A model generated the notes under the pieces. The model ran no database searches. It saw only the letters and a program-made list of their open reading frames with translations, and was not told the DNA's origin. Shown in pieces: positions 1-5,001 of a DNA stretch of 5,001 nt. Position 1 is the stretch's first letter. Each line of letters begins with the position of its first letter. The stretch is from Planctomycetaceae bacterium UBA969 (GTDB taxonomy: Bacteria; Planctomycetota; Planctomycetia; Gemmatales; Gemmataceae), in the NCBI GenBank assembly GCA_002303765.1, contig DBCB01000132.1, positions 1 to 5,001 on the forward strand. The letters run 5' to 3'. Both the position numbers and the translations under genes were made by a program.

Positions 1-59
1 ACTCTTACTTTAGAACCTTTTAATTTTCGAACATAGGGCCAAACTAAAACTGACTCCAT
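1..59 (-). CDS. Possible 5' end of a further minus-strand gene, cut by the window edge
   Basis: An ATG at 59-57 on the minus strand opens a frame that stays open for 19 codons to the window edge, beginning MESVLVWPYVRKLKG. An in-frame TAG lies about 10 codons upstream, so this ATG is the first possible one. It sits about 70 nt beyond the terminator of the large DUF1549/DUF1553 gene, on the same strand as every other protein gene here, which is a sensible place for the next gene to start. Against it, there is no convincing Shine-Dalgarno sequence and a short open frame proves little. The product is not recognised. Confidence 0.22.
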   Translation of the reverse strand, partial: MESVLVWPYVRKLKGSKVR

Positions 60-130
60 AGCGTTAGGATTGAATTTGTGCTACCTCAATTTAGAAAAAA
101 GTGCGGGAGATGGGGTGTTGGGGGAACAAA

Positions 131-164
131 AAAAGGCTCGCTTCAATTTTGAAGCGAGCCTTTT
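131..164 (-). terminator. Rho-independent terminator of the DUF1549/DUF1553 gene
   Basis: This is a perfect inverted repeat with 16-nt arms (131-146 and 149-164) around a 2-nt centre. The GC-rich core GGCTCGCTTC pairs with GAAGCGAGCC. Read on the minus strand, the hairpin is followed by a run of seven T, then GTTCC. It begins 17 nt past the stop codon of the large gene. The other side also has a short T run (161-164), so it could act weakly in both directions, but no plus-strand gene is seen that would need it. Confidence 0.88.
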
Positions 165-180
165 AAATTGGTAAACATGA

Positions 181-2709
181 TTACTGATTGAACATGAATT
201 CCTTCGTGTTCAGCAATGCCCAGATAATGTTTTCGTAGGCAAGTTTCTTGTTCATCGTATGTTTGGTTAGATGAGCAAGAGCAGATTCCTTTTGTTGGGG
301 GGTAGGCTTTCGTGAGAAAGCCCAAAGGAAAATGTCGTCAATTTTTTCAGAATCGGGGCGAGGGTCTTTGGCAATCGCATCCGCTCGACCATTTGGCCTT
401 GCTAGCTTATTTTGGATTTCATCGGAATTTAGCAAATGCAATGCCTGAGCAAGGTTTGCTTCGCTAACCCTTTCGCATTCGCAAGCACTAATGCGTTGGG
501 GTCTTCCAAATACATCTAAGAAGTAGGAGGTGTAGCCTTCATCGGGAAGCATAATGGCGCGTTTTGGCGCAAGTTGATCGGTAGGCAAGCCACCAAAACC
601 AGCTGGGCTATCAGTTATTAAACAAACAGCATCAAAAAGAACCTCAGCACTCAACCTTTTGGGGTAGTACCGTGCATAGTTTTGCTTGTCTTGTTTGTTG
701 TAATCATTTGGAACTGCGCTTAATTGATAAGTCCTTGAATTTACAATGGAGCGGATCAATTGCTTTAAGCTATAGCCATTTTTTACTAAGTCGGAGGCAA
801 GCGCTTCAAGCAATTCTGGGTTACTTGGTGGATTGGTAACACGCATATCATCCAAGGGGTCAACAATGCCTCTAGAGAAGAAATGTGCCCAATAACGGTT
901 GGCGATAGCCTTGGGGAAAAACTGGTTTTTTCCATCGACCATCCAATCCACAAGTTTTACCCTTGGATCATCATCTTCGTCCATAACCATGGGTTTTTCA
1001 CCCAGAGCTTTGTAGTCTGCAACTTTTCCTGATCGTTTGTTGGTAACGGAGCCACTTTTGGTGGTGTATACAACAAGTTTTTGATTGGTATTATTGTTAG
1101 ATGCCTGACCGGGAATAGACAATTTCTTCCGCCCTATCTTGCCAAAGAATGAAGCCATACCCCAATAATCATCTTGGCTCCATTTTTCGTATGGGTGGTG
1201 ATGACATTGAGCGCAAGCCATTCTTAGGCCAAGGAAAACCTGCGATGTATCATCAACATACTGTTCTGGGTTTGTCAGGCTTTTGTACCAATAAGTTGGT
1301 GGTGTTTCAGATTCATCCCCAGTTGCAGTAAGAATCTCACGAGCAAACTGATCGTATGGCATATCGGATTTAATGGCATCTCGAATCCAACCATGGAAGG
1401 CAAAAGTGCCTTTCATGTTTTCAGCTTGGCCGCCACGCTTAACACGAAGGATATCGGCCCATTTTGCAGCAAAATAATAAGAGTATTCTGGAGAATTGAG
1501 CATTTTTTCAACCAAATCTTTGCGCTTGTTGGGGCTGCTGATATCAACAAAGGCTTTGACTTGGGCTGGGGTAGGTATGGTACCTGAAAGATCTAACGAT
1601 AATCTTCGAATAAATTGTTCATCAGAACACAATTCGGATGGGGCCAAACCTAGTTGCTTCCATTTTGCACTTGTGAATTTGTCTACAAATGTATTGTTTT
1701 CGAAAGCAAATTCACGTGGTTTTTCAGATAGCGGCACCGTTGCCCTAAATATATTTACAAATTCTTGGTAACGAACCATGATAGCGGCTTCGCCAGCCAT
1801 CGAATTGGTGCGAACTAGTGCATTATTATCAACGGTTGCAATGTCCTGTTCGTTTGATTCGTATTGAGCCCTACGTGTGACATCTTCCGTCGTACCATCG
1901 GTATAATGCGCAGTGACTATAAATTGTTGTTTAGCATTTCTAGGCATTATCCTGTTTTCAGGATAGATGGTGATTTTTGTAACTACCGCATCAGTAGGAT
2001 TGCCATAGGGTACACCAGCGGCGACCCAACGGCGAACCAATCGGTATTCATCTGAGCCGACTTCCATTTTTTTGCCACCGCCATGGGGCACAATTCCAAC
2101 TGATTTTGTCAAAAGAAGGCTATTGTCTGGCGATGCAGGAAATACCCTTCTGCCTCGGCTTTCTTGTACTAAAGAGATAAAATCTAAATCAGGATCAAAT
2201 CCAAGCAGGGATAACTTGAAATTATTCTGGCCACTTGCTTTCCCGTGGCAACCACCCGAGTTGCAGCTTAGTTTTGTGAAAATAGGTACAATTTGGTTGG
2301 CGAAATTAATCGGTAAGTTTATGTCGCAATCCGATGTCTTTGCGATGACTTGCAACTTTTTAGTACCGAACGAAACATTGATTGAGGAATTCCCGTTAGA
2401 AAGGGGTACAACCCTACCTGAGGGGGTTACTCGCAATATTTTTGAGTCAGCAATTTCATATTGGCTTACTGAAGTGAGATCAAGCAGCATGCCTGATTTG
2501 GTAGTGCCTGTAATAACCATTTGAATTGCGTCATCTAAACCACGCAATTTAACTTCGGTTGGGAAAACTTCGATTTTTGTAAATTCGGTTTCTGCAGGAA
2601 GTACAAATTCTTCAACAGGCTTTGTGCTTACCTTATCTTCGGCATGCGAATAACTCGAGCATGCTAAAACCACCACAAAAAAACTAAAAGTCTTTATTTT
2701 TAAAGACAT
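181..2709 (-). CDS. Secreted planctomycete-type DUF1549/DUF1553 protein with Ig-like and cytochrome-c-like domains
   Basis: The 842-residue protein starts at an ATG 8 nt after AGGAG. Residues 1-23 look like a signal peptide (hydrophobic FSFFVVVLA, possible cleavage after SHA23); VVLAC17 also resembles a lipobox, so a lipoprotein is possible. Next come an Ig-like stretch (about 44-125), a PSCyt1-like cytochrome region (about 137-236, CNSGGCH at 149-155), a BIG2 domain (about 243-327, YTDGTTEDVT), DUF1549/PSCyt2 (about 340-540, with canonical heme motif CAQCH 499-503 followed by two more His), and DUF1553/PSD1 (about 584-835, with NRYWAHFFSRGIV and SACECER at 741-747). The architecture is well known in Planctomycetes, where such proteins are abundant; the activity is unknown, and redox or polysaccharide-related roles are only suggestions. 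Terminators on both sides suggest a single-gene transcript. A weak promoter candidate is TTGAAT (2783-2778), 16 nt, TATTTA (2761-2756). The usual DUF1501 neighbour is not in view. The family call is very secure; the function is not. Confidence 0.95.
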   Translation of the reverse strand: MSLKIKTFSFFVVVLACSSYSHAEDKVSTKPVEEFVLPAETEFTKIEVFPTEVKLRGLDDAIQMVITGTTKSGMLLDLTSVSQYEIADSKILRVTPSGRVVPLSNGNSSINVSFGTKKLQVIAKTSDCDINLPINFANQIVPIFTKLSCNSGGCHGKASGQNNFKLSLLGFDPDLDFISLVQESRGRRVFPASPDNSLLLTKSVGIVPHGGGKKMEVGSDEYRLVRRWVAAGVPYGNPTDAVVTKITIYPENRIMPRNAKQQFIVTAHYTDGTTEDVTRRAQYESNEQDIATVDNNALVRTNSMAGEAAIMVRYQEFVNIFRATVPLSEKPREFAFENNTFVDKFTSAKWKQLGLAPSELCSDEQFIRRLSLDLSGTIPTPAQVKAFVDISSPNKRKDLVEKMLNSPEYSYYFAAKWADILRVKRGGQAENMKGTFAFHGWIRDAIKSDMPYDQFAREILTATGDESETPPTYWYKSLTNPEQYVDDTSQVFLGLRMACAQCHHHPYEKWSQDDYWGMASFFGKIGRKKLSIPGQASNNNTNQKLVVYTTKSGSVTNKRSGKVADYKALGEKPMVMDEDDDPRVKLVDWMVDGKNQFFPKAIANRYWAHFFSRGIVDPLDDMRVTNPPSNPELLEALASDLVKNGYSLKQLIRSIVNSRTYQLSAVPNDYNKQDKQNYARYYPKRLSAEVLFDAVCLITDSPAGFGGLPTDQLAPKRAIMLPDEGYTSYFLDVFGRPQRISACECERVSEANLAQALHLLNSDEIQNKLARPNGRADAIAKDPRPDSEKIDDIFLWAFSRKPTPQQKESALAHLTKHTMNKKLAYENIIWALLNTKEFMFNQ

Positions 2710-2717
2710 GGATCGAT

Positions 2718-2722
2718 CTCCT
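2718..2722 (-). promoter_or_regulatory. Ribosome binding site of the DUF1549/DUF1553 gene
   Basis: AGGAG on the minus strand lies 8 nt before the ATG at 2709. It fixes that start, which also places a proper signal peptide at the N-terminus. Confidence 0.8.
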
Positions 2723-2812
2723 GATAATCCATGGAGGGGGTCAAACGCTACGAAGTAAATACATTGTGGACGATTTTATTCAAATAAGCAACAAATTAAT
2801 CGATAAAAAAAA

Positions 2813-2836
2813 AGAGACCCGTAAAAACGGGTCTCT
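2813..2836 (-). terminator. Rho-independent terminator of the DUF3467 gene
   Basis: The stem is AGAGACCCG (2813-2821) paired with CGGGTCTCT (2828-2836), a perfect 9 bp with a 6-nt A-rich loop. Read on the minus strand it runs into about nine T residues (2813-2805). It lies 26 nt past the DUF3467 stop codon and separates that gene from the large secreted-protein gene downstream. Confidence 0.9.
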
Positions 2837-2862
2837 AGGACTGCTTCAAACTTCTTGAATTA

Positions 2863-3207
2863 TTACTTTCCTGGAGCTGCTGGAGCTGATTTTACCCTTT
2901 TACGAGGATCGAGCTCGATTACACCAAACGCTTCTTCATGTTTTTGAAGGGTCATTCCTAAGGTTGTAAACAATCTTTTTGCGGTATAGAAGTTCATAAT
3001 AAGGCGTTGGTCTATACTTATTTCTTGTTTCCCGGTTGCAAATGGGTTGGAATTAAGTGCTAAATCAACAATAACTTCTTCAGGGGTTGCAGTAACACGG
3101 GCAAAATTTGCATAAGCTGCGTGTATGTTCCGTTCTGAAAAAGTCACTTCGGTTTGCTGTCCAGCGTTTAGTTCTTCCTGAACTGCTGGCTTTTTTGTAT
3201 CTGCCAT
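2863..3207 (-). CDS. DUF3467 domain protein
   Basis: This is a 114-residue soluble protein with no signal peptide or membrane helix. The DUF3467 domain spans about residues 20-104. I recognise it by YANFARVTATPEEVIVDLAL (32-51), the NPFATGK-type turn (54-60), RLIMNFYTAKRLFTTL (68-83) and HEEAFGVIELDPRKRV (90-105). The family is short, cytoplasmic, widespread in planctomycetes and of unknown function. The length is normal for the family; the lysine/alanine/proline-rich tail is likely disordered. The ATG start follows AGGAG at 9 nt. A terminator lies just downstream, so it is probably transcribed alone. Its promoter must lie in the short gap shared with the divergent tRNA gene. No partner can be read from the context. 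Confidence 0.92.
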   Translation of the reverse strand: MADTKKPAVQEELNAGQQTEVTFSERNIHAAYANFARVTATPEEVIVDLALNSNPFATGKQEISIDQRLIMNFYTAKRLFTTLGMTLQKHEEAFGVIELDPRKRVKSAPAAPGK

Positions 3208-3216
3208 TCTACGAAT

Positions 3217-3221
3217 CTCCT
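3217..3221 (-). promoter_or_regulatory. Ribosome binding site of the DUF3467 gene
   Basis: AGGAG on the minus strand lies 9 nt before the ATG at 3207 and supports this start. Confidence 0.8.
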
Positions 3222-3259
3222 GAATTTACATGAAAAGTAACACCGAGAGTAGGATGTTT

Positions 3260-3289
3260 AATTTATTTTGCTGGAAAAGGGAAGTTCAA
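3260..3289 (-). promoter_or_regulatory. Candidate promoter of the DUF3467 gene
   Basis: On the minus strand, TTGAAC (3289-3284) is followed after 18 nt by TAAATT (3265-3260), which would give a leader of about 45-50 nt. A competing and better -10 match, a perfect TATAAT at 3302-3297, has no good -35 box. Both are consensus matches by eye, and sigma-70 consensus in planctomycetes is only assumed. Confidence 0.3.
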
Positions 3290-3290
3290 T

Positions 3291-3318
3291 TTGAAAATTA
3301 TAACTTTTGCATGATAAT
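3291..3318 (+). promoter_or_regulatory. Candidate promoter of the tRNA-Arg gene
   Basis: TTGAAA (3291-3296), a 16-nt spacer and GATAAT (3313-3318) end 10 nt before the mature tRNA 5' end. Transcription would start at about 3325, leaving only a few nt of leader for RNase P. It lies immediately beside the candidate minus-strand promoter of DUF3467, so the two could interfere. Confidence 0.4.
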
Positions 3319-3328
3319 AGATATCTAA

Positions 3329-3402
3329 GCGCCCGTAGCTCAATTGGATAGAGCAACGGTCTTCGGAACCGTAGGTTATAGGTTCGAATCCTATCGGGCG
3401 CA
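3329..3402 (+). tRNA. tRNA-Arg, anticodon UCG (reads CGA/CGG)
   Basis: A full cloverleaf can be folded by hand. The acceptor stem is GCGCCCG (3329-3335) with CGGGCGC (3395-3401) and discriminator A3402. The D stem is GCTC/GAGC (3338-3341, 3351-3354) with GG in the loop. The anticodon stem is ACGGT/ACCGT (3356-3360, 3368-3372) around loop CTTCGGA with anticodon TCG at 3363-3365. The T stem is ATAGG/CCTAT (3378-3382, 3390-3394) with loop TTCGAAT. All stems pair perfectly. CCA is not encoded and must be added by nucleotidyltransferase. A T5 run follows directly (3403-3407). There is no sign of an integrated element using its 3' end. Confidence 0.97.
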
Positions 3403-3463
3403 TTTTTCAACTCTTTGCTGTTCATTATGCAAACTGATAAATAAGTGATTGTTTGATACGTTT

Positions 3464-3931
3464 TTAATTCTGGCAGATTTTAGTTTGTAAAAATGTTCTT
3501 AGTCTTGTTGCGTCATCTGTTCCTATTCGCAGTGTTTCTTTTTCGCAATATACTACAACGCAATCCCGGCCCCAGATGTTCCATACCCATCCCCCACTGA
3601 TGCTGTAATGGATTCCCCAACCATCCAATAGAAGAGTTCTGCCTATTTCAACTTTGATGATGGTTTTATAAAACAGCTTCCGCTTGCATAAAGGCAAAGG
3701 TAATTTGCCAAAACCAATAGTAAGATAATTTCCTTGATCAACAGTTTGGAGGTGTTGGAACCCAAATGCTAAGAAGATTACAAATATGCCAGAAAAGAAT
3801 AAAATGATTCCTGGAAATATTGAGATGCTCCAGGGGAAAAATGTAATGGCTGCGATAAGCTGTAATACTCCCGTTGCAAAAATGATTAAATATAACGATG
3901 ATTTTTGTATGTGATCGTATTGAGGTTGCAT
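3464..3931 (-). CDS. Two-helix membrane protein with probable PH-like cytoplasmic domain
   Basis: The 155-residue protein has no family I can name firmly. Two hydrophobic helices (about 13-32 and 38-57) form a hairpin at the N-terminus. The remaining ~95 residues are soluble and beta-rich, with GWGIHY (104-109), GGWVWNIWG (113-121) and RIGTDD (135-140). The order of these motifs recalls small bacterial membrane proteins with 'GWGIR...GWLYNVSG...RIGTDEP' signatures and a PH-like fold; that resemblance is from memory. I chose the ATG at 3931 because it lies 2 nt after the stop of the upstream TPR gene, suggesting translational coupling. An in-frame GTG at 3964 would add 11 residues and overlap that gene by 31 nt, but has no Shine-Dalgarno. 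No clear hairpin terminator follows. It probably sits in the inner membrane and works with the TPR protein. Confidence 0.75.
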   Translation of the reverse strand: MQPQYDHIQKSSLYLIIFATGVLQLIAAITFFPWSISIFPGIILFFSGIFVIFLAFGFQHLQTVDQGNYLTIGFGKLPLPLCKRKLFYKTIIKVEIGRTLLLDGWGIHYSISGGWVWNIWGRDCVVVYCEKETLRIGTDDATRLRTFLQTKICQN

Positions 3932-3933
3932 GA

Positions 3934-5001
3934 TTAGATGCTGTTTTTTTTGTAAGCGAACCACTGCTTTAATTGAAGGAGCACGATATAGCCTACAACT
4001 ATTCCGCTAATGAATCCAACTAGAAGGTATTTTAAGTCACCTGAAAATAAGGTCGGCTTTACAAGGGTTGGAGTATCATTTTCAGGCTTAATTTCTTCTT
4101 CTTTTGTTTTTGTTTTTGTTTGTTCTTTGGATTCGCTTGCCTGCCTACGAAGGATTCGTGAATGTTCAAATAAAATTGGGTTGCTGCTCATTTGCCTAGC
4201 GTTCACAAGTTCGTCTAGTACTTTAGCTGCAGAATTAGGGTCGCCCGTAACATTCAGAATTTCACCGTAAAGCCAAAAAAGATTGTTGTCTTGAGGAAAG
4301 CAAGAAAGTAATTTGATCGCAAAATCTAAGACATCAGGGTAAAGGGAATCAAGGAAGAATGGGGATGCGGTGCCCGGAGTGAATTTGTTTTTTTTCCATT
4401 CTGATTCGAAATCGCCAAAGATGCTTGTGATAGAATTCTGCGAAGTTAGGCGCCTATCGCGGTTCAATTGTTTTTCTTGTAGAAATTTAAGGAAGAATAA
4501 TTCGGAACGGCGGTTGAATTGCCAATTTGTAAAGGTTGAGTCAGAAGGTTTTGGGAAATATTGCAGGCCTTGTTTTTGATAGTCGATTGCCCGTTCTAAT
4601 AGAAGATCATCGCTGGAATAAGCCATTGCTAGGTTGAAGTAAAGTTGATGTTGGAGAGTCGAAGCAGGATCTAGTTCTTTGCGAACAGATTCAAGGCATG
4701 CGATTGCTTTTGTGGGTTGATTTAATCGTAAAAAGCAGGCCCCGAGACGAATTTTTTCTTCAGGGGTTGCAGTTCCTGCGTTTAATTTTGCTTCCAGTTC
4801 TTTGTTTAATTGAATGTAGATTGGTCTGAGCGAGGCTTCGGCAGGTTGTTGTGTGGCATCCTCAGGAATGCCCAAGGCTCTTAGTTCGCTGAGAATTAAT
4901 CTTATTTGTGCAAAGCTTGCGTTCTTAGGGATTGCTAAGGGTTCTCCCTGCAAGTAAATGCCTGCTAATAGCGATGTATTCCAACTAAAAGTTGCCAAGG
5001 T
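3934..5001 (-). CDS. TPR-like protein with C-terminal membrane anchor (5' end outside window)
   Basis: The frame is open to the window edge. A TTG at 4998 could start it, but the sequence reads on without a stop, and the first visible residues (TFSWNTSLLAG) look like the start of a mature exported domain, so a signal peptide of some 20-30 residues is probably missing. About 350 residues are visible (numbered from the TTG). Helical TPR-like repeats are suggested at about 84-110 (LGACFLRLNQPTKAIACLES), 119-147 (NLAMAYSSDD...AIDYQKQG) and 240-265 (WLYGEILNVTGDPNSAAKVL). A charged Lys/Glu linker (about 288-308) precedes one hydrophobic helix (about 323-345) and a short tail ending YKKNSI. This suggests a periplasmic repeat domain tied to the inner membrane. 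It overlaps or abuts the next gene, so the two are almost surely cotranscribed. TPR domains bind other proteins; the partner is unknown. Confidence 0.85.
   Translation of the reverse strand, partial: TLATFSWNTSLLAGIYLQGEPLAIPKNASFAQIRLILSELRALGIPEDATQQPAEASLRPIYIQLNKELEAKLNAGTATPEEKIRLGACFLRLNQPTKAIACLESVRKELDPASTLQHQLYFNLAMAYSSDDLLLERAIDYQKQGLQYFPKPSDSTFTNWQFNRRSELFFLKFLQEKQLNRDRRLTSQNSITSIFGDFESEWKKNKFTPGTASPFFLDSLYPDVLDFAIKLLSCFPQDNNLFWLYGEILNVTGDPNSAAKVLDELVNARQMSSNPILFEHSRILRRQASESKEQTKTKTKEEEIKPENDTPTLVKPTLFSGDLKYLLVGFISGIVVGYIVLLQLKQWFAYKKNSI
3943..3951 (-). other. A8 run with in-frame A_AAA_AAC slippery heptamer at the end of the TPR gene
   Basis: On the minus strand the TPR frame reads TAC AAA AAA AAC AGC ATC TAA. 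The heptamer A_AAA_AAC (3949-3943) is in the phase used for -1 ribosomal frameshifting. After a -1 shift the frame is that of the downstream membrane protein and is open through it. No stimulatory hairpin or upstream Shine-Dalgarno is visible. The motif is certain; its use is not. Confidence 0.35.

Noticed and set aside
131..164. The long perfect palindrome as an operator, mobile-element end or small RNA
   Set aside because: Its position just past a stop codon and the adjoining T run fully explain it as an intrinsic terminator.
143..325. A 60-codon minus-strand frame overlapping the 3' end of the large gene
   Set aside because: It is out of frame with a clear family domain and runs through the terminator hairpin.
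1149..2055. Several 60-90 codon plus-strand open frames
   Set aside because: All are antisense to conserved parts of the large protein and look like shadows of its codon use.
2072..2524. A 150-codon open frame on the plus strand
   Set aside because: It lies wholly opposite the DUF1549/DUF1553 gene, whose protein is unmistakable in this region (cytochrome-like domain). The plus-strand translation shows no recognisable motif.
3329..3402. tRNA gene as an integration site for a mobile element
   Set aside because: No integrase gene is present and no repeat of the tRNA 3' end is seen elsewhere in the window.
3403..3463. Possible terminator between the tRNA and the convergent membrane-protein gene
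   Set aside because: Only a weak 5-bp CAAAC/GTTTG pairing with a 16-nt loop is present. The T5 run after the tRNA has no hairpin of its own apart from the tRNA acceptor stem.
3932..3964. GTG start at 3964 giving a 166-residue version of the membrane protein
   Set aside because: No Shine-Dalgarno precedes it and it would overlap the TPR gene by 31 nt. The ATG at 3931, 2 nt after that gene's stop, is the simpler start.
4010..4579. Two plus-strand open frames opposite the TPR gene
   Set aside because: They are antisense to a coherent helical-repeat protein with a membrane anchor. Their Ser/Phe/Cys-rich translations are typical of shadow frames.

Overview
The window looks like chromosomal DNA from a planctomycete or a close relative. 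The evidence is an 842-residue secreted protein with the planctomycete-typical order Ig-like / cytochrome-c-like / BIG2 / DUF1549 (PSCyt2) / DUF1553 (PSD1), next to a DUF3467 gene, a family also common in that phylum. By eye the sequence is AT-rich for a planctomycete. No mobile element, CRISPR array or phage gene is visible. All protein genes lie on the minus strand and the single tRNA gene on the plus strand.

Layout from left to right. Positions 1-59 may hold the first codons of a minus-strand gene that leaves the window (weak). A strong rho-independent terminator at 131-164 ends the large DUF1549/DUF1553 gene (181-2709). A second terminator at 2813-2836 ends the small DUF3467 gene (2863-3207), so these two genes look like separate transcription units, each with its own AGGAG ribosome site. 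A complete tRNA-Arg(UCG) gene at 3329-3402 is divergent from DUF3467, and their promoters must share about 120 bp. To the right is a two-gene minus-strand operon: a TPR-like protein with a C-terminal membrane anchor (3934 to beyond 5001, start outside the window), then a small two-helix membrane protein with a probable PH-like cytoplasmic domain (3464-3931).

The large protein is probably exported and probably binds heme through a CAQCH motif; its reaction is not known. It lacks the adjacent DUF1501 partner that often accompanies this family. The TPR/membrane pair may form an envelope complex; the two reading frames are separated by 2 nt.

The most interesting local signal is a run of eight A residues in the last codons of the TPR gene. 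It contains an in-frame A_AAA_AAC slippery heptamer, and a -1 shift there would lead directly into the frame of the downstream membrane protein. That would make a fused product. This is a hypothesis, since no stimulatory structure is evident.
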